The notes under the pieces: generated by a model
What the model was told of the DNA's origin: nothing
What the model saw: only the letters and a program-made list of their open reading frames with translations
Database searches by the model: none
Program-made: the position numbers and the translations under genes
Shown here: piece after piece, positions 1 to 7,967 of the stretch
How positions within the stretch are numbered: position 1 is the first letter of the stretch
Layout: each line of letters starts with the position of its first letter
From: Oxalobacteraceae bacterium
GTDB taxonomy: Bacteria > Pseudomonadota > Gammaproteobacteria > Burkholderiales > Burkholderiaceae_D
DNA: 41,293 nt
Reading direction: 5' to 3'
NCBI GenBank assembly: GCA_003537575.1
Contig: DPRS01000031.1
Span: forward strand, 98,336-139,628

Positions 1-2
1 TG

Positions 3-284
3 CGCATCAAGTTCAACCTCGGCGAACCGACCTACGACCAGTTCACCGTGGTGATCATCCTGAACATCGCCGGGCGCGTGGTCGGCATGGTGGTCGACAG
101 CGTGTCGGACGTGATCACCCTGAATCCCGGCGAGATCAAGCCGGCGCCGGAAATGGGCACCGCCTTCAATACCGATTACCTGATCGGCCTGGGCACGCTG
201 GAAGAGCGCATGCTGATCCTGATCGATATCGACAAGCTGATGTCGTCGGCCGAAATGGGACTGATCGACAAGATCGCCGCATAA
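3..284 (+). CDS. cheW: CheW chemotaxis coupling protein, 3' part
   Basis: This is the C-terminal part of a CheW-type coupling protein; its 5' end lies left of the window. CheW links the chemoreceptor tip to the kinase CheA at the cytoplasmic side of the membrane. The readable frame of about 93 residues shows the conserved C-terminal half of the fold: a strand-rich stretch with GRVVGMVVDSVSDV, then the loop LNPGEIKPAPEMG, then YLIGLGTLEERMLILIDIDK, as in Escherichia coli CheW. The ATG at position 48 is internal, because coding potential continues upstream in frame. The receptor gene follows 68 bases later. A CheV-type protein cannot be fully excluded, but nothing resembling a receiver domain follows. 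Confidence 0.9.
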   Translation, partial: RIKFNLGEPTYDQFTVVIILNIAGRVVGMVVDSVSDVITLNPGEIKPAPEMGTAFNTDYLIGLGTLEERMLILIDIDKLMSSAEMGLIDKIAA

Positions 285-352
285 GAGAGGGGCGGCCGGT
301 TGCCGCCTGTCGCATGCCAGAGCCGTACACCTTCAAGTAGCCCGGAGTTTCC

Positions 353-2107
353 ATGTTCAAGAATATATCGATCCGCTCGCGCCTGATTTTCGTCATCGCC
401 TTCCTTTCCGTATCGTTGATCGGCGGCGGCGTTGTCGGGATCGGCAGCATGAGTTACTTCAACGATGCACTCAAGTCGATGTACCAGGACCGCTTGGCGC
501 CGCTGGAGAAACTCGATCTGATCGTCAGGGCGATCGACCGCAATCGCCTGGCGCTGGCGGAATCGATCAATGGCAGCCCTGAAGTTGTTGCCGTCAAGAC
601 CGGCGAGGTGGAAAAGCGCATCGCCGACATCACCGGCAACTGGGATGCCTACATCGCCGCGGTAAAGGATCCGGAAGAGAAACGGCTGGCTGGCGTATTC
701 GCCGAGGCGCGCGGCAAGTTCGTGGAAGAAGGCCTGAAACCGGCGCTCGCCGCTTTGCTCAGCCAGAATCAGGCGCAGGCCCTGGAGATCATCCAGGGGC
801 CGCTGAGCCGCAATTACCAGCCGCTGGAGCAGAGCATCGATGCCCTGATCCAGCATCAGCGCGACACTGCTCAGGCCGAGTTCACCAAGGGCCAGACGCT
901 CTACATGTGGGTGCGCAACATCTCGGTGGTGGCACTGGCCGGTGGCTTGCTGATCGGTTTTCTGATGGCTTACTGGCTGGTTGCGGCGATTTCGCGCCCG
1001 CTGGAAAAAGCGGTGCAGGTCGCCAAGAGCGTGGCCGAGGGCGACCTGACGATGTCCTTCGACACTGATGCGCGCGACGAGACCGGCCAGCTGCTGCTGG
1101 CCATGCGCGAGATGAACGACAGCCTGACACGCACCGTTAGCCACGTGCTGGTAGCGATCGACACCATCGGCGTCGGCTCGCGCCAGATCGCCACCGGCAA
1201 CGCCGACCTGTCGGCGCGCACCGAATCGCAGGCCAGCTCGCTGGAAGAAACCGCGTCGTCGATGGAAGAGCTGACTTCGACCGTGAAACAGAACGCCGAC
1301 AATGCGCGCCAGGCCAACCTGCTGGTGATGTCGGCTTCCGACTACGCCGTCAAGGGCGGCGACGTGGTTGGCCAGGTAGTGGAAACCATGGGCTCGATCA
1401 AGGAAAGTTCGCGCAAGATCGTCGATATCATCGGTGTCATCGACAGCATCGCTTTCCAGACCAATATCCTGGCGCTGAACGCCGCCGTGGAAGCGGCGCG
1501 TGCCGGCGAGCAGGGCCGCGGCTTCGCCGTGGTGGCGGCGGAAGTGCGCAGCCTGGCGCAGCGTTCGGCCGGCGCCGCCAAGGAAATCAAGACACTGATC
1601 GGCGACTCGGTGGAGCGGGTCGATGTCGGCGCCAAGCTGGTCGACGACGCCGGCAAGACCATGGATGAGATTGTCAATTCGGTCAAGCACGTGGCCGACA
1701 TCATGGCCGAAATCACCGCCGCCAGCGCCGAGCAGAGCAGCGGCATCGAGGAAGTCAACCGCGCCATTGCGCAGATGGATGAAATGACTCAGCAGAATGC
1801 CGCGCTGGTGGAGCAGGCAGCTGCGGCGGCGCAGAGCATGCAGGACCAGGCGGCGGCGCTGGCCAAGGCGGTGGCCATCTTCAAGCTGAATCGCGGCAAG
1901 GCGACCGGCGTCGCCCGCGCCTTACCGGCCACGGCATCCGCCAGGCCGCTTGCGTCGCAAGCCAGGTCGCTGCCACCCCAAGCCAGGCCACTGCCGCCGG
2001 CTTCGCCGACGACGCGGGAGGTGGCGCTGAAACCGGCACCTTCGACGCCGAAAATCGCCAAGCCGACGAATGCCGGCGGCAACAGCGACGACTGGGAAGA
2101 GTTTTGA
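353..2107 (+). CDS. Methyl-accepting chemotaxis protein with CheR-binding tail
   Basis: A 584-residue transmembrane chemoreceptor. The first membrane helix lies near residues 11-33. A helical periplasmic sensor, probably of the four-helix-bundle type, follows. The second membrane helix is at about 188-210, then a HAMP domain to about 262, then the long signalling coiled coil. The highly conserved hairpin tip, including IAFQTNILALNAAVEAARAG, lies around residues 365-385. The protein ends in DWEEF, which matches the xWxxF pentapeptide that tethers CheR and CheB in Tar/Tsr-type receptors. It sits on a flexible Ala/Pro/Arg linker encoded partly by a tandem repeat. cheR, cheD and cheB follow, so its adaptation enzymes are encoded next door. 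The ligand cannot be read from sequence. No promoter is obvious in the 68 bases before it, so it is probably cotranscribed with cheW. Confidence 0.95.
   Translation: MFKNISIRSRLIFVIAFLSVSLIGGGVVGIGSMSYFNDALKSMYQDRLAPLEKLDLIVRAIDRNRLALAESINGSPEVVAVKTGEVEKRIADITGNWDAYIAAVKDPEEKRLAGVFAEARGKFVEEGLKPALAALLSQNQAQALEIIQGPLSRNYQPLEQSIDALIQHQRDTAQAEFTKGQTLYMWVRNISVVALAGGLLIGFLMAYWLVAAISRPLEKAVQVAKSVAEGDLTMSFDTDARDETGQLLLAMREMNDSLTRTVSHVLVAIDTIGVGSRQIATGNADLSARTESQASSLEETASSMEELTSTVKQNADNARQANLLVMSASDYAVKGGDVVGQVVETMGSIKESSRKIVDIIGVIDSIAFQTNILALNAAVEAARAGEQGRGFAVVAAEVRSLAQRSAGAAKEIKTLIGDSVERVDVGAKLVDDAGKTMDEIVNSVKHVADIMAEITAASAEQSSGIEEVNRAIAQMDEMTQQNAALVEQAAAAAQSMQDQAAALAKAVAIFKLNRGKATGVARALPATASARPLASQARSLPPQARPLPPASPTTREVALKPAPSTPKIAKPTNAGGNSDDWEEF
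1940..2002 (+). repeat. Three 21-bp in-frame tandem repeats in the receptor tail
   Basis: Three consecutive 21-base units start at 1940, 1961 and 1982, each opening with GCCAGG. They encode residues 530-550 as ARPLASQ, ARSLPPQ and ARPLPPA. They form part of the disordered tether between the signalling helices and the DWEEF pentapeptide. Copy number would change tether length without breaking the frame. Confidence 0.8.
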
Positions 2108-2135
2108 TGATTTTTGAAAAAACAGCAGACGGCAA

Positions 2136-3059
2136 ATGAGCGCGCTATTTTCCAGCACCGGACACGGGGCGCCGACCGCCGGCGCCGGCAGGAGCGATTC
2201 GGCCAAGGAATTCGAATTCACCACGCGTGACTTCGAGCGCGTGCGCACGATGATTTACCGCAGGGCGGGCATCGCGCTGGCCGACAGCAAGCAGGAAATG
2301 GTCTACAGCCGCTTGGCGCGCCGGTTGCGCGCGACAGGCCTGGCATCGTTCGCCGCCTATCTGGACACGCTCGAGCGCAATCCCGACAGCGGCGAGTGGG
2401 AATCCTTCACCAATGCGCTGACTACCAATCTCACCGCGTTCTTCCGCGAGGCGCATCATTTCCCGCTGCTGGCTGAACATGTCGCCGGGCGCAAGGAGCC
2501 GGTGACGATCTGGTGTTCGGCCAGTTCCACCGGGGAGGAGCCGTATTCGATCGCCATGACCCTGTGCGAGGCGTTCGGCAGCCTGAATCCGCCGGCGCGC
2601 GTGATTGCCACCGATATCGACACCAATGTGCTGGCGACCGGCGAGCGCGGCGTGTACAGCGTCGATCGCATCGAGCGGATGGAGCCCGAACGGGTCAAGC
2701 GCTTTTTCCTGAAAGGGAAGGGCGCTCAGGCCGGCATGGTGCGGGTGCGCGACGAGTTGCGCGCCATGGTGACATTCAAGCAGTTGAACCTGCTGTCGGA
2801 ACACTGGCCCATTTCCGGCCCGTTCGACGCGATCTTCTGCCGCAATGTCATGATCTATTTCGACAAGCCGACCCAGGGCAGGATACTGGCGAGGTTTGCG
2901 CCGCTGATGAAGCCGGACGGACTGCTGTTCGCCGGGCACTCGGAAAATTTCCTGTATGTGTCCGACCTCTTCAGGCTGCGCGGCAAGACGGTTTACGAAT
3001 TGGCGGACAAGGGCGCAGCAAGCGGCATCGGCCATGCCGCAACGGCGCGCAAGGCATGA
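2136..3059 (+). CDS. cheR: CheR chemoreceptor glutamate methyltransferase
   Basis: CheR (307 residues) methylates receptor glutamates using S-adenosylmethionine, raising kinase activity during adaptation. A helical N-terminal domain, including TNLTAFFREAHHFPLL, is followed by the methyltransferase fold. The SAM-binding loop CSASSTGEEPYSIAM, the acidic ATDIDTNVL segment, the core strand FDAIFCRNVMIYFD and the late LLFAGHSE are all present, as in Salmonella CheR. It lies 28 bases after the receptor gene that carries a CheR-binding pentapeptide, which fits a physical enzyme-substrate pair. Length is normal for the family and no key motif is missing. Confidence 0.96.
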   Translation: MSALFSSTGHGAPTAGAGRSDSAKEFEFTTRDFERVRTMIYRRAGIALADSKQEMVYSRLARRLRATGLASFAAYLDTLERNPDSGEWESFTNALTTNLTAFFREAHHFPLLAEHVAGRKEPVTIWCSASSTGEEPYSIAMTLCEAFGSLNPPARVIATDIDTNVLATGERGVYSVDRIERMEPERVKRFFLKGKGAQAGMVRVRDELRAMVTFKQLNLLSEHWPISGPFDAIFCRNVMIYFDKPTQGRILARFAPLMKPDGLLFAGHSENFLYVSDLFRLRGKTVYELADKGAASGIGHAATARKA

Positions 3060-3069
3060 GAAACAAGAG

Positions 3070-3678
3070 ATGAGCAACGATAACGTTGAACAGTTCGCCA
3101 AGAACATTTATTACGACCGCACCTTCGATTGCGACGCCGCGAAAATTCTTCCGGGCGAGTATTTCGTTACGCCCAAGGACATGATGATCGTGACGGTGCT
3201 GGGATCGTGCGTGGCGGCCTGCATCCGCGACCGCACCACCGGGATTGGCGGCATGAACCATTTCATGCTTCCTGACAGCAGCGATGGCGACGGCCCGGTT
3301 TCGCTGTCGATGCGTTACGGCACCTACGCGATGGAAGTGCTGATCAATGCCTTGCTCAAATCCGGCGCGCGCCGTGAAAACCTGGAAGCCAAGGTGTTTG
3401 GCGGCGGCAACGTGTTGCGCGGCTTCGTCGCCATCAATGTCGGCGAACGCAATGCGCAGTTCGTGCGCAAGTTCCTGAAGACCGAGGGAATTCGCATCGT
3501 AGCGGAGGACTTGAACGACATCCATCCGCGCAAGGTTTATTTCTTTCCGCGCAGCGGCAAGGTGCTGGTCAAGAAGCTCAGGCAGCTCAATAACAATACC
3601 CTCGTCAACCGCGAGCAGGATTACGCTCAGCGACTGCAGACGAAACCGGTGGCCGGCGACGTCGAATTGTTCTCGTGA
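3070..3678 (+). CDS. cheD: CheD chemoreceptor glutamine deamidase
   Basis: CheD (202 residues from this start) deamidates receptor glutamines and in some bacteria also interacts with CheC. The family signature is clear: the nucleophile cysteine in VLGSCVAAC, the downstream histidine in GGMNHFMLP, and the VFGGG loop. The ATG at 3070 was chosen because it begins MSNDNVEQFAKN just after the cheR stop. A longer in-frame start at 2956 would lie deep within cheR and adds only a shadow sequence. The gene sits between cheR and cheB, completing the receptor modification set. No cheC is visible. Confidence 0.95.
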   Translation: MSNDNVEQFAKNIYYDRTFDCDAAKILPGEYFVTPKDMMIVTVLGSCVAACIRDRTTGIGGMNHFMLPDSSDGDGPVSLSMRYGTYAMEVLINALLKSGARRENLEAKVFGGGNVLRGFVAINVGERNAQFVRKFLKTEGIRIVAEDLNDIHPRKVYFFPRSGKVLVKKLRQLNNNTLVNREQDYAQRLQTKPVAGDVELFS

Positions 3679-3714
3679 CGGGCGCGAGGAGCCCAGGTTT
3701 TGGAGATTTGAAGA

Positions 3715-4791
3715 ATGAAAACGAAAGTGTTGATTGTCGATGATTCGGCGCTGATCCGCAGCGTCATGAAGGAAATCATCAACAGCCAGCCAGACATGGA
3801 AGTGGTGGGAGCGGCGCCGGACCCATTGGTGGCGCGCGAGATGATCAAGCAGACTAATCCGGACGTGCTGACCCTGGACGTCGAAATGCCGAAGATGGAT
3901 GGCCTGGATTTTCTGGAAAAGCTGATGCGCCTGCGGCCCATGCCGGTGGTGATGGTGTCGTCGCTGACCGAGCGCGGTTCCGAGATCACCATGCGCGCGC
4001 TCGAGTTGGGGGCGGTCGATTTCGTCACCAAGCCGAAGATGTCGATCCAGCACGGCATGCTGGAATATACCGAGCTGATCACCGACAAGATCCGCACGGC
4101 CGCGCGTGCCCGCGTCAAGGCGGCGCCGCCGCGCCTGCCCGCAGGCAGCGTCCAGCCCGTGACGAGCCTGCCGCCGCTGCGCAATCCGCTGACCAGTAGC
4201 GAAAAGCTGATCATCATCGGCGCCTCCACCGGCGGCACCGAGGCGATCAAGGAATTTCTGCTGCAGATGCCGTCGGACTGCCCGGGCATCCTGATCACCC
4301 AGCACATGCCGGAGGGCTTCACGCGCTCCTTTGCCAAGCGGCTCGATTCCTTATGCCGGATTGCGGTGTCGGAAGCGGCCGGCGACGAGCGCATTCTGCC
4401 CGGACATGCCTATATCGCGCCGGGGCATTCGCACCTGCTGCTGGCGCGCAGCGGCGCCAACTATGTCACGCGGCTGGACCAGGGGCCGCCGGTCAACCGC
4501 CACCGGCCTTCGGTGGACGTGCTGTTCCGTTCGGCCGCCATCTGCGCCGGCAAGAATGCGGTGGGCGTGATTCTTACCGGCATGGGCAAAGATGGCGCGC
4601 AAGGCATGCTGGAGATGAAGCAGGCCGGCGCCTATAATTTCGCTCAGGATGAGGCCAGTTGCGTGGTGTTCGGCATGCCGCGCGAAGCGATCGCGGTCGG
4701 CGCCGCCGACGAAGTCGGACCCCTGAACGAATTGCCGGCACGGGTGCTGCAATACCTGGCAACCTATGGCAGCCGCGCGCTGCGGGTGTGA
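3715..4791 (+). CDS. cheB: CheB protein-glutamate methylesterase
   Basis: A 358-residue response regulator and methylesterase that removes receptor methyl groups when phosphorylated by CheA. The N-terminal receiver has the acidic pair D9-D10, phosphoacceptor D55 in LTLDVEMPKMDG, and the conserved lysine in VDFVTKPK. A proline-rich linker near residues 130-160 leads to the catalytic domain, with IIGASTGGTEAI (active-site serine), the histidine in LITQHMPEGF and the aspartate region VILTGMGKDG. This is the standard architecture and length. It is 36 bases downstream of cheD and ends the first cotranscribed chemotaxis block before a 210-bp AT-rich gap. Confidence 0.97.
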   Translation: MKTKVLIVDDSALIRSVMKEIINSQPDMEVVGAAPDPLVAREMIKQTNPDVLTLDVEMPKMDGLDFLEKLMRLRPMPVVMVSSLTERGSEITMRALELGAVDFVTKPKMSIQHGMLEYTELITDKIRTAARARVKAAPPRLPAGSVQPVTSLPPLRNPLTSSEKLIIIGASTGGTEAIKEFLLQMPSDCPGILITQHMPEGFTRSFAKRLDSLCRIAVSEAAGDERILPGHAYIAPGHSHLLLARSGANYVTRLDQGPPVNRHRPSVDVLFRSAAICAGKNAVGVILTGMGKDGAQGMLEMKQAGAYNFAQDEASCVVFGMPREAIAVGAADEVGPLNELPARVLQYLATYGSRALRV

Positions 4792-4821
4792 TGGGAGCGG
4801 CAGGAATTGGCAAGGATTGTT

Positions 4822-4889
4822 AATTGCTTAATTTATAGGCTAAATCTGTTGGGTATTCGTACTTCTGATAGTATTACCCATAAGCAATT
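4822..4889. promoter_or_regulatory. Nested inverted repeats before cheY
   Basis: The 210-bp gap between cheB and cheY is clearly richer in A and T than its surroundings and contains two nested perfect inverted repeats. The outer arms are AATTGCTTA (4822-4830) and TAAGCAATT (4881-4889). The inner arms are TGGGTA (4850-4855) and TACCCA (4875-4880). The two right arms are directly adjacent, while the left arms are separated by 19 bases, so as RNA this would be a stem with a one-sided bulge. It has no terminator-like T run. It could be an operator, a structured leader of cheY, or a processing site; the sequence does not decide. Confidence 0.5.
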
Positions 4890-5001
4890 TCACTTCTTCA
4901 GTGCATAATAGGGGCTTGGTTTTGATGCAGAATAAGAGAATCTTGCCGGTCTGTTCATAAGGGGCGGGAAGCTGCATTTTCAGGAAATTGATGGAGTAAA
5001 T

Positions 5002-5400
5002 ATGGCTAACCCAAATACCAAATTTTTGGTGGTTGACGACTTTTCGACGATGCGGCGCATTGTCCGCAATCTGCTCAAGGAGCTGGGGTATACCAATGTG
5101 GACGAAGCCGAAGATGGCTCGATGGCATTGACCAAGCTGCGCAGCGAACAATTCGACTTCGTCATTTCGGACTGGAATATGCCGGTCATGGATGGCTTGA
5201 CCATGCTGCAGCAGATTCGCGCCGATGCCGCGCTGTCGAAACTGCCGGTGCTGATGGTGACCGCCGAAGCGAAGAAGGAAAACATCATTGCCGCCGCCCA
5301 GGCCGGCGCCAACGGCTACGTGGTCAAGCCGTTCACCGCGGCGACCCTGGACGAGAAACTCTCCAAGATTTTTGAAAAAATGGACAAGGTCGGCGCGTGA
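5002..5400 (+). CDS. cheY: CheY chemotaxis response regulator
   Basis: A single-domain receiver of 132 residues that, when phosphorylated by CheA, binds FliM and switches motor rotation. The acidic pocket D12-D13, phosphoacceptor D57 in ISDWNMPVMDG, the switch threonine in LMVTAEA and the lysine in GYVVKPF are all in place, and the sequence resembles enterobacterial CheY throughout. GGAG a few bases before the ATG supports the start. It follows a 210-bp AT-rich gap and its stop overlaps the start of the next gene, so the two are probably translated together. Confidence 0.97.
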   Translation: MANPNTKFLVVDDFSTMRRIVRNLLKELGYTNVDEAEDGSMALTKLRSEQFDFVISDWNMPVMDGLTMLQQIRADAALSKLPVLMVTAEAKKENIIAAAQAGANGYVVKPFTAATLDEKLSKIFEKMDKVGA

Positions 5401-6617
5401 GCATGCGTGACGCGAATTTTCTGGTGCGCGAGCCGCTGCTCGATCCGAAGCAGCGCATCCTCGGTTACCAGTTCAGCTGGCAGCGGCCTGACGGCAGCGC
5501 TGCCGCCGGCAGCGAGGATGACCAGGACTTGGTGCGCCATGCCGTCGCCGGCCTGAGCGATGCCGACGGCAACTGGCTATTGGGCGAAAACCTGATTTTT
5601 CTGCAGGCGACGCCGGCGATGCTGGCCGAGCCGGCGCTGAGGGCGCTGCCGCCGCACAAGACGGTGCTGTGCATGGCTTCGCAAGACCTGGCTAATGCCG
5701 AAACTGCCGCCGCGGTGCGGGAGTTGCGCAGCGCGGGTTACGGCGTTTCGCTGACGGATGCCGAAGCGCTGGTGCATGACAAGAATCTGCTGTTGCTGGT
5801 GTCGCGGGTGGAAATCCGTTTCGGCGAAGCCGAATTCGCTGCCCAGGCGCGGATCTATGGCGCGCTGAAGCAATCGACCATGCGCATGGTGGGGCGCGGC
5901 ATCAGCTCATGGAAGGAATACGATTCCTGCGCATCGCTGGGCATGGATGCCTTTGCCGGCAACCTGTACGCCACCCAGCGTCCCGGCACGCAGGCCACCG
6001 GCCTGAATCCGGTGCAGAGCATGATCCTGCAACTGATGGACATGGTGCGCAAGAACACCGATGTGCGCCAGCTGGAGGCGGTATTGAAGCGCGACGCCGC
6101 GCTGTCGTACAAGCTCCTTACCTACATCAACTCCGTCGGCTTCGGCCTCGGCACCGAGATCCAGTCGCTGCGCCATGCGGTGACCATGCTCGGCTATTCG
6201 CCGCTGTACCGCTGGCTATCGGTGCTGCTGGCGACCGCCGGCACCAGCGCGCAGTCGCCGGTGCTGATGCAGACGGCGGTGGTGCGCGGACGCTTCGTCG
6301 AATTGCTCGGCAAGAGCCTGCTGCCGAAAAATGAAGCGGAAAACCTGTTCGTCGTCGGCATGTTCTCGCTGCTGGACCGCCTGCTTGGCATGCCGATGGA
6401 AACGGCGCTGGAAAATATCCCTCTGTCCGAGCAGGTCACCGAGGCGCTGCTCAAGCGCCAGGGCATCTACGGGCCTTTCCTGAGCCTGGCCGAGGCTTGC
6501 GAAAAGGGTGGCAATGCTGCCATCGGCGCGCTGGCCGATTCGCTTTTCATCAGTCCCGCGCAAGTCAACGAGGCGCATCTGGGCGCGCTGACCTGGGCGC
6601 AAAGCCTGAAGTTGTGA
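5397..6617 (+). CDS. Degenerate EAL plus HDOD domain protein
   Basis: A 406-residue protein related to the YuxH-like family. The N-terminal part (about residues 1-190) follows the EAL fold but has lost the catalytic signature: where EAL proteins carry a Glu-x-Leu motif, this one reads GYQFSWQ, and other acidic metal-ligand positions look replaced. Cyclic-di-GMP hydrolysis is therefore unlikely. The C-terminal part (about 200-400) is an HDOD domain, recognisable from DAALSYKLLTYINSVGFG and LRHAVTMLGYSPLYRWLSVLL. HDOD domains usually act as protein-interaction modules in signalling. The GTG start overlaps the cheY stop as GTGA; an ATG two codons on is an alternative. It occupies a place where many relatives carry cheZ, but has no visible CheZ motif. 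Its exact role is unknown. Confidence 0.85.
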   Translation: MSMRDANFLVREPLLDPKQRILGYQFSWQRPDGSAAAGSEDDQDLVRHAVAGLSDADGNWLLGENLIFLQATPAMLAEPALRALPPHKTVLCMASQDLANAETAAAVRELRSAGYGVSLTDAEALVHDKNLLLLVSRVEIRFGEAEFAAQARIYGALKQSTMRMVGRGISSWKEYDSCASLGMDAFAGNLYATQRPGTQATGLNPVQSMILQLMDMVRKNTDVRQLEAVLKRDAALSYKLLTYINSVGFGLGTEIQSLRHAVTMLGYSPLYRWLSVLLATAGTSAQSPVLMQTAVVRGRFVELLGKSLLPKNEAENLFVVGMFSLLDRLLGMPMETALENIPLSEQVTEALLKRQGIYGPFLSLAEACEKGGNAAIGALADSLFISPAQVNEAHLGALTWAQSLKL

Positions 6618-6623
6618 TCCCCC

Positions 6624-6641
6624 GGCCCGCAAGAACGGGCC
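6624..6641 (+). terminator. Hairpin after the EAL/HDOD gene
   Basis: A perfect 6-bp GC stem, GGCCCG and CGGGCC around a 6-base loop, starts 7 bases after the stop codon. It is followed by ATTTAT rather than a T run. It is probably part of a tandem stop with the hairpin 25 bases downstream. Confidence 0.5.
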
Positions 6642-6666
6642 ATTTATCGTTGCTGGCAATGAAATA

Positions 6667-6690
6667 CAGGGGGTTTTCACCCCCTGTTTC
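6667..6690 (+). terminator. Second hairpin between chemotaxis and flhB blocks
   Basis: A perfect 8-bp stem, CAGGGGGT and ACCCCCTG around TTTC, followed by TTTC. The T tract is short, so termination may be partial. Together with the preceding hairpin it separates the chemotaxis block from flhB. Confidence 0.6.
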
Positions 6691-6788
6691 ATCGATAGTG
6701 CCGCCTACTTCTCCGCAATAATCCTCCCCAATGGCTGGTCAGTGCGTCATCTCGACGGCACGGCGAAGCTTGCAGGGAGAAATCGGCC

Positions 6789-7967
6789 ATGGCCGACGAC
6801 AGCGATCTCGAAAGAACCGAGCCGGCCTCGCCGCGGCGCCTGGAACAGGCGCGCGAAGAGGGCGACGTTCCGCGTTCGCGAGAGCTGGCCACCTGCACCG
6901 TGCTACTGGCTGCCGGCATCGGCATCTGGGTATTCGGCGGCGCCATGGTGCGGCCGCTGCAACGGCTGCTGGTTGCCGGACTGTCATTCGAGCGGGAACA
7001 AGCTTTCGATCCGGCGCTTCTGCTGGCAGGCCTGGGCGCCAGGCTGGGTGACGTGCTGCTGGCCTTCGCACCGTTGGCCGTGCTGCTGATCGTGGTCGCG
7101 GTGGGGTCTCCCTTGCTGATCGGCGGCTGGCTGTTCTCCACCAAGGCGCTGCAGCCGAATTTCGGCAAGCTCAATCCGCTAAGCGGCATCAAGAATATGT
7201 TTTCCGCCAACGCCGCCATGGAACTCGTTAAAGCCATCGGCAAGACGATTCTGATCGGCGCCGTCGCCTGGATGGTGATCAATAGCCAGATGGATGCGGT
7301 AATGGGGCTGGGTGTCGAGTCGCTCAAGAACGGTACCGCGCACCTTGGTCATATCCTGCTGGTGAGCTTTCTGTCCATCGTCGGCGGGCTGGTGTTCATC
7401 GCGCTGATCGATGCGCCTTACCAGATGTGGCATTACGCCAACAAGCTGAAGATGACGCGCGAAGAACTGCGCCAGGAAGCCAAGGAATCCGACGGCAATC
7501 CCGAAATCAAGGCCAAGATTCGCCAGCAGCAGCGTGAGATGGCGCGCCGCCGCATGATGAGCGAGATTCCCAACGCCGACGTGGTGGTCACCAACCCGAC
7601 CCACTATGCGGTGGCATTGAAATACACCGACGGCAAGATGCGCGCGCCGCAAGTGGTGGCCAAGGGCGCCGACGAAGTCGCCGCCAAGATCCGCGAAATC
7701 GCCAGGGAGAACAACGTGCCGATGCTGGAAGCACCGCCACTGGCACGCGCGCTGTTCCGCCATGCCGAGCTGGGCGATGAAATTCCCGAAGCCCTTTACA
7801 CCGCCGTGGCCGAAGTGCTGGCCTATGTGTTCCAGCTGCGCGCCTTCCGCCAGCAGGGCGGCGCCCGCCCGGATGCACCGACCGATCTCGATGTGCCGGC
7901 GGAGCTCGATCCGCTGAATCCGCTCGCTGCAAGCGGCCAGGCGAACGCTAATGGAGTGATGCAATAA
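6789..7967 (+). CDS. flhB: FlhB export-gate switch protein
   Basis: FlhB (392 residues) is the inner-membrane export component that switches substrate specificity from rod/hook to filament type. The N-terminal half has the hydrophilic start with SPRRLEQAREEGDVPRSREL, then four membrane segments. The cytoplasmic half carries the self-cleavage motif N269-P270-T271-H272 within VVTNPTHYAVAL, the same position as in Salmonella. The C-terminal tail is Ala/Pro-rich and slightly extended. The stop overlaps the flhA ATG by one base, indicating translational coupling. It begins the export/regulation block that runs to motD. Confidence 0.97.
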   Translation: MADDSDLERTEPASPRRLEQAREEGDVPRSRELATCTVLLAAGIGIWVFGGAMVRPLQRLLVAGLSFEREQAFDPALLLAGLGARLGDVLLAFAPLAVLLIVVAVGSPLLIGGWLFSTKALQPNFGKLNPLSGIKNMFSANAAMELVKAIGKTILIGAVAWMVINSQMDAVMGLGVESLKNGTAHLGHILLVSFLSIVGGLVFIALIDAPYQMWHYANKLKMTREELRQEAKESDGNPEIKAKIRQQQREMARRRMMSEIPNADVVVTNPTHYAVALKYTDGKMRAPQVVAKGADEVAAKIREIARENNVPMLEAPPLARALFRHAELGDEIPEALYTAVAEVLAYVFQLRAFRQQGGARPDAPTDLDVPAELDPLNPLAASGQANANGVMQ

